Shown piece after piece: positions 26,379-35,927 of a stretch of DNA of 64,000 nt. The notes beneath the pieces were generated by a model, which saw only the letters and a list, made by a program, of their open reading frames with translations, had not been told where the DNA came from and did no database searches. Position 1 is the stretch's first letter; every line of letters starts with the position of its first letter. Position numbers and translations under genes: made by a program. This stretch comes from Halolacustris sp051744345 (GTDB lineage: Bacteria > Actinomycetota > Humimicrobiia > Humimicrobiales > Humimicrobiaceae), in the NCBI GenBank assembly GCA_051744345.1, contig JBNJCW010000002.1, forward strand, positions 1 through 64,000. The letters run 5' to 3'.

Positions 26379-26873
26379 TCACTCATTTATTGGTGCAGAC
26401 ATTACATTTAGCTGGTGCTGTCCATCTTTACGAGAAATTTCAAGATCCACTATCATCATCTTTATATGGGAAAAGCTCTTTTTTTTCCGTTCCAGCATCA
26501 TTGATAAAATTGCTTTTACCGTTTTTTTATCAAGGTTGTCTTTTATGTATTTTTCAATATCCCCATCTATCAATTTTTTTCTTTCTTTCGGGGGAAAGGA
26601 AGAAGAATTCCAGGCTAATGCGGAAAGTTGAATTGCATTAAAAAATGCCCTATCGCTTTCACATTCATCGGTTAAAGGTTCTGCAAATTCAAGTAATATT
26701 TCTGACATTTTTTCATTTCGGGTATTGGGAGTTACAATCGTTCCTTCAGGCAAATCTTTACGCAGACCACTTGAGAAAAGTATTTTGCCTTTATTATTTT
26801 TCCCATAACAGCACTTTTTATATTTTTTCCCACTGCCGCAGGGGCATGGTTGATTTCTGCCGATTCTTGCCAT
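26379..26873 (-). CDS. SEC-C motif protein
   Basis: A 164-residue protein opening with a zinc-binding SEC-C motif (C-P-C-G-S-G-K-K-Y-K-K-C-C) at residues 9-22, the same fold found at the SecA C-terminus. The remaining 140 residues are helical and not recognised. SEC-C proteins often neighbour pRiA4b ORF-3 proteins, as here (26958-27734). Function unknown. Confidence 0.88.
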   Translation of the reverse strand: MARIGRNQPCPCGSGKKYKKCCYGKNNKGKILFSSGLRKDLPEGTIVTPNTRNEKMSEILLEFAEPLTDECESDRAFFNAIQLSALAWNSSSFPPKERKKLIDGDIEKYIKDNLDKKTVKAILSMMLERKKKSFSHIKMMIVDLEISRKDGQHQLNVMSAPINE

Positions 26874-26957
26874 ATATCTTTCCCCTTATTCTGATGATAG
26901 TTTCATCTATCCTGCTGCTGTTATTTGTAGTTGACAGGCAACCGCCTCCATTCTTTT

Positions 26958-27734
26958 TTATCTATACTTCCTAAGATTAAAAGGTTCTACCTTTATCGTA
27001 ACGATGCTGTCTGTGCCGATCCTGAGCAACATATTCCCGATCTGCTGCATAGTATACGTCTTACCATAGGTCTTGATGCATGCGTCAGTCCAGCCCCAGT
27101 CGACTTTGCCGATAAGGCCTTCGCCGGTTAATAGACGGAGGGCATCAAATTCATTGTTTTCCAGAGCATAATACAATCTTCTATTAACCTCATTCTTGTT
27201 AAAATATTCAGGATCATAAATGCGTCCCCTGGTATCCTTTTCGGCCCAGTCCAGCATATTCTGCCTTTCCGGATTACTTTTATCGCTTATTATCCTAACA
27301 AAATCAGTATAACCGGAAATCCCTCCTACATCCTCCGGAGGTCTTTCCCTTGCGCCTCCCATACATTCTGGCATTGAATTTCTCTTTGTATCCTTGAGCT
27401 TTCTCTCTACAATGATCTTATGCTTCCAGGTATCGCCAAAATCATATTCGTATTCAAATTCATCATGTTCATCAAGGAATTTATCGATTGTGGTATCCTC
27501 CGGGTCAAGCTCCACTATATCATCCCCAAATAATTCAGCCGGCGAATAATCATCAAACGGCTCGGTTATGACAATATTGGGGAAATCAAACTTAAATAGA
27601 TGGTATTCCAGCCAGCCGAAAGAAGCCTGTATTATCTGGTGAAACTGCTGGAAAGTTATGCCTCCCGGAATCTTTAATCTCCGCCATATCTCCGGTTCTA
27701 TGCCTTTTATGGATATCTTGATTTTGTATGCCAT
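26958..27734 (-). CDS. Plasmid pRiA4b ORF-3 family protein
   Basis: This 258-residue protein matches the pRiA4b ORF-3 family in its opening: I-K-G-I-E-P-E-I-W-R-R-L and the F-x-x-F-H-Q-I-I-Q-A-S-F-G-W segment, then F-E-Y-E-Y-D-F-G-D-T-W-K-H and C-x-x-G-x-R-x-P-P-E-D-V-G-G. The second pattern is highly conserved. The role is unknown; the family occurs on plasmids and islands. It is followed by a SEC-C protein on the same strand 85 bp downstream. Confidence 0.92.
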   Translation of the reverse strand: MAYKIKISIKGIEPEIWRRLKIPGGITFQQFHQIIQASFGWLEYHLFKFDFPNIVITEPFDDYSPAELFGDDIVELDPEDTTIDKFLDEHDEFEYEYDFGDTWKHKIIVERKLKDTKRNSMPECMGGARERPPEDVGGISGYTDFVRIISDKSNPERQNMLDWAEKDTRGRIYDPEYFNKNEVNRRLYYALENNEFDALRLLTGEGLIGKVDWGWTDACIKTYGKTYTMQQIGNMLLRIGTDSIVTIKVEPFNLRKYR

Positions 27735-27897
27735 TTATTCTTAGATCCTTTCAATTATTGTTTCTTATATCAAATATAGCATAGCCGATGTTACATTAAA
27801 AACTTTTGTTGTATTAAATTTTTCAAAGCAAAAACAGAGAATTATTTAAGCCTTGAGATCAGTATTTATTTGATAGAATTATAAAAAACATTTTAGG

Positions 27898-27962
27898 TGT
27901 CCGGATAGTCCCGTTACCCTGTCCGGATGTTTCCGTTATAGTGTCCGGATGACACCGTAATC
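27898..27962 (+). repeat. Three 22-bp units starting TGTCCGGAT
   Basis: Units begin at 27898, 27920 and 27942, each TGTCCGGAT followed by four variable bases, CCGT and a short AT-rich end. The last unit runs to the stop codon of the broken DUF6880 gene. Repeated motifs of about this size are typical of the ends of IS21-like elements, but no transposase is nearby. Confidence 0.6.
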
Positions 27963-29312
27963 AATCTTCATTTTCATAACCGCCCCAGAAGCTCCGTTTC
28001 CTTTTATGTTCATTATAAATCCGTTCCTTGAATATCAAATGATCCTCAAAGTCTTTCCAATCAGAGACCCTTACCGCCATTTTATCCAGTTTTTTAAGGT
28101 AGCGGATACCGTGGTAATATGCTTTTGAATATCTCCGATCCAGAATTGAGAACAGGAGGCTCCTGTAAATAACACTCGCTGCAAGGAAACGCCCCTCTGA
28201 CTCCATTAATTTTACTAAATTAAGAAGGCCTGTATAATGATCCCCATCAAGCTGTCCGGCCCTATTAATAATATATTCCTCTGCTTCATCGATCTTTGCG
28301 ATTCATTAAGAACTGAGCATCATTCAGGCTTAACCTGTCATTTGAAACTATGGAAGCCACTGCCTCTGATAAAACTTCATCCCTTTTCCCAGCCCCGATA
28401 ACATTCAGTAACTCCTGAAGTCTTTCTGTAGAATGATAAGATCTGAATCTTTTATAGAGAAGATCTATCAATTTATCCTTATAGCCAGGCTTTTGATAGA
28501 TCTTTACCAAAAGCTCCTCTGCCTCATACTTCCGTAATGAATCATCTTCGGGAATCTTTTTCAACCATGAAAGAGCGGTTTCTGCATCACCACTTTTAAA
28601 AATATACACAGGCAATATCATATAATGCAGCTGCTGATAGTTTTTCACTGGAAGCAACCTGTATTTGCTTAAAGAGCTCTGCGTCTTTTATCTGCCGCGC
28701 CAATGATCCGACAAGGCCCAGGTAATGCCGTCTCCAGCGGCTCCCCTCTCCACTATCGGCCAGTTCCTGGATCTTATCGATCATGGACCGGATCATTTTT
28801 TCAGGCAGGCATTCCGAAGCGCAGTCAATCAGTGTATCCCTTATCCCGTAATCATCATTCCTGTTAAGCTCAAGTATGATGCCAGCAACTTTTTCCTTGT
28901 CTTCGCATTCTGCCGCATACCTGGTAAATAATTCTTTTGCATCATAACAAAATATATCCCCTATATTGCCGCTGGAATCGTCGCATTGATTAAATATCTC
29001 CTCATCTGCCTTATAGAAAAGCGAGATAAGCTCAAGACCCGTAGAGGGGTCCTTAACTCCTGCCCTCAGGTCTTCCAGCAATTCCCCAAGCTTTTGGGCA
29101 AAATCTTCGGATTCATTCCACTCATAAAAATGCCTGGACCTTTTTATCCCGGACAGCTTCTTTTTGAACCGCTGTATATTCTCTTCAGGACCGGAGATCA
29201 TGCGCTCAACCAGGTTATCTGCAGTATCGGACCATTCTGCAAGTTCCAGCAGCGCATCTGCCAGGGTTTCGGCTCCCAGGTCTGTTAATTTTTGTCTGCG
29301 TTTGTCTTCCAT
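27961..29312 (-). pseudogene. DUF6880-family gene with two frameshifts
   Basis: Three consecutive frames on the minus strand together make one protein of about 445 residues. The first (29312 to about 28603) ends V-Y-F at a run of five T where four are needed; the second continues K-S-G-D-A-E-T-A-L and breaks near 28300; the third resumes A-K-I-D-E-A-E-E-Y and runs to 27961 with the typical family ending Y-H-G-I-R-Y-L-K-K-L-D and K-R-S-F-W. Family function is unknown. Either the gene is dead or two base-call errors exist. Confidence 0.85.
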
Positions 29313-29326
29313 ATTATCTTATATGC

Positions 29327-29497
29327 TCAACTAAAATCTCTTCCAATTAATTCCCTGATAAACAGGCAAAACGTGTTCCACTTTTCAGGAAAATCACTAC
29401 TCCCCTTGGAACTAAAAACTTCACTATTATCAAAATAGATTTCAAGGGACCAACTTGTCCCATCCAATACTTCATTGTTATTATAATTTTTTCCCAT
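29327..29497 (-). pseudogene. 56-codon remnant with a conserved-looking C-terminal domain
   Basis: The frame encodes a short acidic domain with V-L-D-G-T-S-W-S-L-E-I-Y-F and F-P-E-K-W-N-T-F. A shifted frame upstream (I-E-I-T-K-W-E) joins it if one A were added to a run of six, so this is probably the end of a longer decayed gene. Sequence between 29520 and 29755 holds only other short fragments. Confidence 0.35.
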
Positions 29498-29755
29498 TTA
29501 GTAATTTCTATTGAATCTAGTTAATTAGTAAAGGCAGCCAATTTTTTATTAGGAATTTTAATTTTCTCTTTATCTTCCTTTACAAAACATTTTTTATAGG
29601 CAATATACTGTGCCACAGAATTTTCAAAGTCTATTTCTACACTGAACCGCCGACTGAAACTTTTAATGTTTCTATCTGCATTACTGATCGGCTCCTTTTT
29701 ATTATTTCAGGTTTTTCATTTGTTAAGAATTTGGTTCTATGTCTAGTAGGTTTTC

Positions 29756-30730
29756 TTAATCAAGACCGTACTTACTCTTAAACTCCCCTATCCAATCTAT
29801 ATGTCTGTCAGATCTTGATATTTCCCCTACAAGATCCTGTATCGTTATCCTGCTGACCAGATGACTATATTTCCTGGGTATGAAAGAAACAAGAAATGGC
29901 CACAGGCCTCTTTCTTTGCTCTCATCAGACGCTTCTAAGAATGCTGGATTCCTCTTATCATGAAGAAGCAAAAAGGAGCCTCCTATTTTTAATGAAAATA
30001 ATACTTCCCTGTAGAATTGATAATAATTTATAAATGGGCAGATAAGCCCCTTTGAGAGTTTTTCCTCATCGAACCTGAATTCTTCCATAAGATCCCAATA
30101 TTTCCTGCCAATGTGGTGAAGGTAGCAATTTTTAAGACCATAGACAACAGGATTTCTGCCATCACAATCCCCGCGTTCAAAAACAGAACAGCTGCCAAAC
30201 CCCCTCTCTGCCAGTTTTGATTCGATAAATATATTTCTACCCTGACCCTCTATTACAGCATCAAGAGATGTCGGTTGTCCGGAATCTTCATTAAAAACTG
30301 AACGGTCACAGCACTCAAACCTGGCCGATACTTTGCTTGAAGGCCAGTTAATACCAGCATTTTCTATCACTGATTTTAATGGATCCAGGTCATCCCTTAT
30401 TATAAGGGGGGCAAGCAGGTTAAATAACATAGCCTGGCTGCTTAATCCGTGATGAAGGTATTTGTGCAAGGGAAAGGCTTCCTTGCCAAGGTTTCTCTGG
30501 TTTTCTTCCAGGATGTATTCTGAGACTTCGGGGCATATAATATTTTTTGGCCAGCTTATAAGAGAATCCAAACAATACAGCATTTTGGGATGGGTTTTAA
30601 ATCCTTTTTCCCTGAACCATCTACTGGATGAATTCCGGAGTTCGGCTTCAAATTCTTTGTAGCGTTTATGAGGCCAGGTTCTTGCAAGACGCTTATTATT
30701 ATCTTTTATTGTCTCTAATTCATCTTGCAT
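29756..30730 (-). CDS. PD-(D/E)XK nuclease-like protein (PGN_0703-like)
   Basis: A 324-residue protein. The centre carries S-L-D-A-V-I-E-G and, after one strand, I-F-I-E-S-K-L-A-E, which together look like the D and E-x-K of a PD-(D/E)XK active site (about residues 153 and 166). The opening R-x-x-W-F-R-E-K-G-F and the long helical rest resemble the PGN_0703 putative restriction endonuclease family. No methyltransferase is next to it, so a restriction-modification pair is not supported. It may be a solitary defence or repair nuclease. Confidence 0.65.
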   Translation of the reverse strand: MQDELETIKDNNKRLARTWPHKRYKEFEAELRNSSSRWFREKGFKTHPKMLYCLDSLISWPKNIICPEVSEYILEENQRNLGKEAFPLHKYLHHGLSSQAMLFNLLAPLIIRDDLDPLKSVIENAGINWPSSKVSARFECCDRSVFNEDSGQPTSLDAVIEGQGRNIFIESKLAERGFGSCSVFERGDCDGRNPVVYGLKNCYLHHIGRKYWDLMEEFRFDEEKLSKGLICPFINYYQFYREVLFSLKIGGSFLLLHDKRNPAFLEASDESKERGLWPFLVSFIPRKYSHLVSRITIQDLVGEISRSDRHIDWIGEFKSKYGLD

Positions 30731-30919
30731 AAAAACAGAAATCCTTGCTTACTAATCATCAATATTTATCTGATTTAGAAATTCCTTTATTTTTATCATA
30801 TCATCATTACAAAATCTTCCTATCTTTCTTTTATTTTTTCAGAGATCTCGTCAATCGAAGCATCAATCTTGTCGTTGGGATTTAATATTTTTTTTTGATA
30901 AACAGTATTATATTTTTGA

Positions 30920-31363
30920 TATAAATTATTCCCAATAATTGAAAAGAAGAAATCAAAGATTGAGGATCTTGTAATTGATGGTACCTTTGACAGAATGACA
31001 TACTCCAAGAAAAAAAATGAAATTGAGACTGATATTATATCAAAGAAAACTGAGTTATGAGATTATGAAAATGGATTAATAGATATATATCAGTTAATTG
31101 AATACGGAAAGAAATTTTTATTTAATCTATCAAATTTATGGCTTAATTTAGATACTGATAAAAAAAGAAAATTTCAAAATGTGCTATTTCCTGAAGGTAT
31201 TTACATTGAAAATGATAAGTTTCGAACCACCGAAATAGCCAGCATTTTTAAGTTTTTCAGAGATTATAATTTTGAAGAATCAAACTTGGCTCCCCTAAGT
31301 AGTGAAACTTCGAACCTTTTTTTGAAAGTATTATTACGGTTAAAGGAAATTGATGTTATATAA
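30920..31363 (+). pseudogene. C-terminal remnant of a large serine recombinase
   Basis: The frame encodes about 145 residues that match the C-terminal part of serine recombinases: D-G-T-F-D-R-M-T-Y-S-K-K-K-N-E, a coiled-coil stretch, L-S-N-L-W-L-N-L-D, and L-F-P-E-G-I-Y-I-E-N-D-K-F-R-T. An in-frame TGA lies at 31058-31060 and the catalytic N-terminal domain is absent. The last 20 or so codons run through the core repeat at 31287 (N-L-A-P-L-S-S-E-T-S-N-L-F), as expected if the gene ended at an attachment site. No intact recombinase is in the window. Confidence 0.75.
31287..31316 (+). repeat. tRNA-Asn-end-like core repeat, copy 6
   Basis: TGGCTCCCC perfect, then TAAGTAGTGAAACTTCGAACC and a run of T. 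It lies within the final codons of the serine recombinase remnant. AAGTAG followed later by TTCGAACC closely copies the tRNA-Asn 3' portion GAGTAGGATTCGAACC. Confidence 0.75.
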
Positions 31364-31551
31364 ATTGAAACAGAACAAACAGCGAATCGAAAGATTTTAC
31401 AAAGTAAACGGTACAAACATAAAGAAATTGTGAAGAGAAGCTCCAACATAATGATCTAAAGGATTGGAACTTTTTCTCTTATTTATTATATTAAGCTTGA
31501 AATTTAAAAAGTTTTTGCTATGAATGTATAATGTTACCCTGGTTATTTCTA

Positions 31552-32586
31552 TTATTTTTCATTATAACTTTTCTTAAAATTTTCCCAATATTCTATATTT
31601 TGTTTAATCAGCTCTGGAATATTAAGATTATAAGGACATTTTTCAATACACTCTTTACATTCAACACAACCTCTAGCTTTTTCTATAGCTTTTTCCTGCC
31701 AATAGATTGCAGAATCATAATCGGTCCTTTTTATTATACTCTTGGTAATTAAAACAGTACTTATTGGAATTCCTTCCGGACAAGGCTGGCAATAACCACA
31801 ACGATGGCACCATTCATCTCCAAGTTTTTCTTTTATTTTTTTAATTCTCTGTTTTTCTTTATAAGCTAATGGTCTGGTATTCTCAACTATACCTACAATT
31901 TCTTTCATTTCTTCTGTCTCTTCTATCCCCGGATCCGGAACCACCTCTTTAAATTGGGAAAGATATCTAAAAGCCAGATTAGCATCTTCAAGCATTCCAC
32001 CACCCATTGGTTTCATTGCTATAAAACCAATATTTAGCTTCTTGGCTAAGGGTATCAATTTTTTTTCAGCTTCAGTGTCTATAAAATTTAAAGGGATTTG
32101 GACTACTTGGAATTTATTGGTCAACATGATTTTTTCGGCTACATCAGGGCTATGAGAACTAAAAGCATAATATCTTACTTTTCCTTTAGCTACAGCATCT
32201 TCTAATCCCTCATAAGCCCCACCTGTAGCCATGACTTTTTTAAAATTATCTTGGTCATTTATAGCATGCAGATGATATATATCGATATAATCAGTACCTA
32301 ATCTTTTTAAGCTTAGATCCAAATGAGATAAAAATGTTTTTTTATCTTTAGCATTCGATTTAGAAGAAAGCACTAATTTTTCTCGTTTAAACTTCTTTAT
32401 AGCTTCTCCGATTTTTTCTTCACTATCACCATAAGCATTAGCAGTATCTATGAAATTTATACCCATATTAATAACATCTCTTATTACTTTAACGGCGTTC
32501 TTTTTAGTAAGACGCATTATGGGTATACCTCCTAAAGCTACTCTGCTCACCTTTAGGTCTGTGTTTCCAAATTTTATCTTTTTCAT
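31552..32586 (-). CDS. Aldo/keto reductase with C-terminal 4Fe-4S domain
   Basis: The start at 32586 is chosen because M-K-K-I-K-F-G-N-T-D-L-K-V-S-R is the normal family opening and AAAGGA precedes it. The TIM-barrel part holds the catalytic D-x4-Y (D-T-A-N-A-Y), Lys (V-L-S-S-K) and His (Y-H-L-H) of aldo/keto reductases. The last 100 residues carry C-H-R-C-G-Y-C-Q-P-C-P and C-V-E-C-K-E-C-I-E-K-C-P, for two 4Fe-4S clusters. The substrate is unknown. It is the only minus-strand gene in the stacked-cassette zone, with an IS remnant directly upstream. Confidence 0.92.
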   Translation of the reverse strand: MKKIKFGNTDLKVSRVALGGIPIMRLTKKNAVKVIRDVINMGINFIDTANAYGDSEEKIGEAIKKFKREKLVLSSKSNAKDKKTFLSHLDLSLKRLGTDYIDIYHLHAINDQDNFKKVMATGGAYEGLEDAVAKGKVRYYAFSSHSPDVAEKIMLTNKFQVVQIPLNFIDTEAEKKLIPLAKKLNIGFIAMKPMGGGMLEDANLAFRYLSQFKEVVPDPGIEETEEMKEIVGIVENTRPLAYKEKQRIKKIKEKLGDEWCHRCGYCQPCPEGIPISTVLITKSIIKRTDYDSAIYWQEKAIEKARGCVECKECIEKCPYNLNIPELIKQNIEYWENFKKSYNEK

Positions 32587-32612
32587 GTAAAATCCTTTCT
32601 TATGTTTTGTTA

Positions 32613-33669
32613 GGGGGTAGTCAGTTTGCTCCACCTAATAAACTATGTTCAATTGCTTCCCCAATTGTAACCATAAGTTACATCATCCTCGACAATTGGC
32701 CCGGTAACAAATACTTGTTCCAAAAGTCTTCTAAAAACAAGTGCACGGCTAAGAGAAGTACACCTATTGAACCGAAATGTAAACTCCTCCAAGTAAAATT
32801 GCAAATGGCCGGGAATGACTGAACCTTGATGGGTACCGAGGTTCCACCGCTTAAGCAAGCTTGGAACTCGATAAACACCTGGCATAGAGACATGGGAAGG
32901 ATCCCCAGAAGATGAGAGCACAGTAACTTTTCACCTGTATTCCCATGTTCTGGCACCCTGTTGCAACCACGCCACCCATCAGTGTGTATCAACGCTCCAG
33001 AAACTACCACATTACATATAAATGGTAGAAGACTTTCACCAGAAGTATCCGGAACATGGCGCATACGCACTCTTCCAAATCCTTTGGGTTGCTTGATCTC
33101 TACAGCAATAGCCACAATACTTTTAGTAGTGCCACGGTCTCGTTTGCCACCACCAACTAAAGCTTCATCCACTTCCACATCGCCTGATAATTGTTTACTT
33201 TTAAGCGTCTACCATCGCCGCCCTAAAACGCTGTAGCATTGTCCATACTACTCGGTAGCTTGTACCCAGAGCACACCCTAAGGTTTTAGCCGATAATTCC
33301 GCTCTTAGCCATGGTTACGTGCCAAGCTGCCTCAAACCAAATCGTTAGCAGTGTTCTTGTTTTATCAAAGATTGTTCCTGTAGTCACTGATGCCTGATGG
33401 CGACAAATTGGACAAGCCAATCGGTCCAAGGCTTTCCTTCCATGGAACTGAAGACTTTTTGCATGATGGACAGATAAATCCTTCAGGCCAAAGCAATTTT
33501 GACAAGAAATTCGCACAGGCAATGTCGTCAGAAAGCATTTCCACAAATCCCCGGTAAGTATTCGAGTAGTCAAATCCTTCAACTAATGCCAATTTCAATA
33601 TTTCTTTGCTCATTATGAATGTTTCTCTATTCATTTTAGCAGAGGTGGAGCTAATTGACCTCCCTCCCC
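32613..33669. mobile_element. Decayed IS1595-family insertion sequence
   Basis: Outer ends share an imperfect inverted repeat: GGGTAGTCAGTTTGCTCCACCT at the left and, on the other strand, GGGAGGTCAATTAGCTCCACCT at the right (about 20 of 22 informative positions by eye, with a few changes). The element is about 1.06 kb, normal for the family. No clean target duplication is visible. The transposase inside is broken. Confidence 0.75.
32649..33634 (-). pseudogene. IS1595-family transposase, frameshifted
   Basis: Fragments in several frames together give a transposase: an N-terminal zinc ribbon (C-P-S-C-K-K and C-P-I-C-R-H-Q), T-G-T-I-F-D-K-T-R-T-L-L-T-I-W-F, then the DDE-like V-D-E-A-L-V-G-G and I-H-T-D-G-W-R-G-C. 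At least two frameshifts separate the parts, so it cannot be active. The start lies near 33634. Confidence 0.8.
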
Positions 33670-33775
33670 TTAATTATATTTATTCTTAAATTGTTTAACA
33701 ATAAAAAAGATTATAGATTTTCAACTGTGTCATTTTCACTATAAAAGATGAGTTAAAAATAAAATGATTGATTGC

Positions 33776-33805
33776 TGGCTCCCCCAAGTAATGAAATTTC
33801 GAACC
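33776..33805 (+). repeat. tRNA-Asn-end-like core repeat, copy 7
   Basis: TGGCTCCCC perfect, then CAAGTAATGAAATTTCGAACC and AATTTATGAATGAA. It marks the left end of the cassette that carries the MFS transporter. It shares more than 20 bases of arm with the copy at 35928. Confidence 0.75.
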
Positions 33806-33834
33806 AATTTATGAATGAAATGATTAAATTAAAA

Positions 33835-34190
33835 GGCTCTTTGTTTTTTACAAGTATTGTTGATTTTCTACACCACCTTTACAGAACATGCTCCCAGCAG
33901 AAGAGCCCTTCTTGCTGCTGGAATGGTTTTATCCTTTGCTACAGTATCCACTTGCAAAGCGCCTGGCTCTAATCTCAGATATTATATCGGATTGATTTTC
34001 CCCTTCTTCCATTTTCTTACCGGAAAGTAGTGCGATAATTTCTTTCTTTTCATCCTCTGAGAGGTCTAGTAGCATTTGGTAGAGTTTCTTTTTTGTATCT
34101 TTTGCCATACTTTTCCTTTCGAACATACTTAATTTAGACCTATATTATCAAACGTATGTTCGTACTTCAACAATACTTTTAAAAAGAGCC
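33835..34190. mobile_element. Deletion derivative of an IS1595-type element with intact target duplication
   Basis: Ends are GGCTCTTT...AGTATTGTTGA (33835-33863) and its inverse at 34167-34190. The eight flanking bases AATTAAAA are repeated exactly at 33827-33834 and 34191-34198. Inside, a minus-strand frame (33929-34126) encodes only the start of a transposase (E-I-R-A-R-R-F-A-S-G-Y-C-S-K). It is a non-autonomous element that inserted into the cassette left end. Confidence 0.8.
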
Positions 34191-34415
34191 AATTAAAAAG
34201 CTTACTTATTAAATAAACAATATAAGTGTATGTTTTAAAAAGCATATTATAGACATTATCATGACATGATTAACGCTTTTAATAACTCCATACTTTAAGA
34301 ATTCAGTCTTGCATATGCTCTGCCATATTTTTAATTCCTCAAACTTAAAGTTGAATAATTCATGTTTTAAGATTAGTATTTTAAAACAAGCAATCATTTT
34401 TTTAAAAGCTTTTTA

Positions 34416-35597
34416 ATGGCAAATAAGACTGTTAATAGAATAAAGCAAAATCAGATACTTGTATTTGGTTTTTCGCAGCTACTTGTGCTATCTGTATCCA
34501 GGCTGATCATTGGTCCTCTAATACCGCTTATTTCAGAAGAGCTAAAAATAGGTTTGGACTTTATAGGTTCAGCTATTTCTGTAAGTATTTTTCCCTTGTT
34601 TTTAGTATCACTAAGTGCCGGCAATCTCATAGAGCTAATAGGTCTAAAGAAAGTCCTTTATATCGGATTGGGCATGAGCATAGCTGGTTCCATGATGCTG
34701 TATTTTTCACATTCCTTTCCCACCTTTATGGTTGCGTACTTACTGCTACAATCTGGATTTGGAGTTCTGGTTATAGGAAATTTTTCTATCATAGGAAGTC
34801 TGTATCCCACCCGCAAGACATCAAGCCTAATTAAATTAGATATGGGAGTTGTAGCAGGTTTTGTTATTGCTCCTATTATGGTTAGTCTGATGCTTTTTAT
34901 AAAGGCTGATTGGCGTAATTACTATCTTTTTAGTCTGATATTACTGTTTGCTTTAGTGGTTATATTATGGAAGCTTAAGGTGCCCAGGGCGGTTCGTATA
35001 AGGAACGATCTAAAGACCTTGTTTATGACTAACAAGAGTATTATTTCCAATAACAGTTTTGTTATGTGCGGGATGATAATCTTTTTTTATGCTTCCGTTA
35101 TGAATACTTTTTTTATGTGGTTTACGTCTTATTTTCAGAATGTTGATATAGAAATTAACATTAGCTCTCTTTTCCTTGCAATATATGGTGTAGCTATTTT
35201 CATTGGTATGATGCTACGGGGCAAATTGATCAAGCATTTCAAAGAGAAGGGTATCCTGCTTTTTGGTTTTATAGCATCCTTATGCCTGCTTATAGGAATT
35301 CTGTTTATACAAGATTTGATATTTAAGAATATCCTGATATTCTTATTTGGTATTACTATTGCTGGCAATTTTCCAATTGTCTTTTCCATAGGGTCAGGAC
35401 TTTTTCCGGAATATGCCAACTCTGTTTCCGGGCTAATGGTTGCTTTTGCAAACTTAGGAACAATGGTGTTTCAGTATCTTTCAGGGTATTTTTCAGAATA
35501 CTATTCAAAAAACAGTGTTTTATATATAAATATAGCTATTTTACTGATACTTATTATTCTAACCTCTATTCTAAATTATTATAAAAAGTTTAAGTAA
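34416..35597 (+). CDS. Major facilitator superfamily transporter
   Basis: A 393-residue protein with about twelve membrane helices. The first cytoplasmic loop region holds G-N-L-I-E-L-I-G-L-K-K-V-L and the cell layout matches the CynX/NarK-like branch of MFS carriers. A basic loop in the middle (K-L-K-V-P-R-A-V-R-I-R) separates the two halves. The substrate is unknown. It is AT-rich, has no clear ribosome-binding site, and lies between core repeats 33776 and 35928. Confidence 0.9.
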   Translation: MANKTVNRIKQNQILVFGFSQLLVLSVSRLIIGPLIPLISEELKIGLDFIGSAISVSIFPLFLVSLSAGNLIELIGLKKVLYIGLGMSIAGSMMLYFSHSFPTFMVAYLLLQSGFGVLVIGNFSIIGSLYPTRKTSSLIKLDMGVVAGFVIAPIMVSLMLFIKADWRNYYLFSLILLFALVVILWKLKVPRAVRIRNDLKTLFMTNKSIISNNSFVMCGMIIFFYASVMNTFFMWFTSYFQNVDIEINISSLFLAIYGVAIFIGMMLRGKLIKHFKEKGILLFGFIASLCLLIGILFIQDLIFKNILIFLFGITIAGNFPIVFSIGSGLFPEYANSVSGLMVAFANLGTMVFQYLSGYFSEYYSKNSVLYINIAILLILIILTSILNYYKKFK

Positions 35598-35631
35598 ATA
35601 GATAATATGTTTATAATGTCAATAATTTTTT

Positions 35632-35859
35632 AGCTCTTTTTAAGGATTGTTGATTTTTTATTTTGAATTTATTGGCTTAATTCTTAGTTTTCCCCTCTTT
35701 TTTACTAATACCTGCATACTATTTCTAATAAATAGTTCAGATAATTGATTAAATGCATTAGAACCAAATTCAGACGGTTGAAAAAGTTTCTCTCTCTTCA
35801 AAGTATGTCGTATTTTTTAAACTTATCTTTATATATCAACAATGTTCTTAAAAAGAGCC
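35632..35859. mobile_element. 228-bp MITE related to the element at 33835
   Basis: Inverted ends AGCTCTTTTTAAGGATTGTTGA (35632-35653, first base changed) and TCAACAATGTTCTTAAAAAGAGCC (35836-35859) match the ends of the element at 33835. The flanks AATTTTTT and AATTTTTA form a 7-of-8 target duplication. It has no coding sequence. Confidence 0.75.
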
Positions 35860-35927
35860 AATTTTTATTATAAATTAAGAATTACAGTTTTCTGTTTTTA
35901 TGATATATGCTATATGGTTTTCTGAAG

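Noticed and set aside
26120..26386. 88-residue Cys/Phe-rich frame on the minus strand
   Set aside because: It lies opposite the small plus-strand frame and non-coding sequence, has unusual composition and no start signal; it looks like a shadow.
27898..27962. Possible short CRISPR array
   Set aside because: The units are 22 bp with only nine to thirteen conserved bases and no spacers of constant length, and no cas gene is present.
29756..30730. Type II restriction-modification system
   Set aside because: A nuclease-like motif is present but no DNA methyltransferase lies nearby.
33929..34126. Stand-alone small gene
   Set aside because: Its end matches the start of IS1595-type transposases and it lies inside an element with a target duplication, so it was treated as part of that element.
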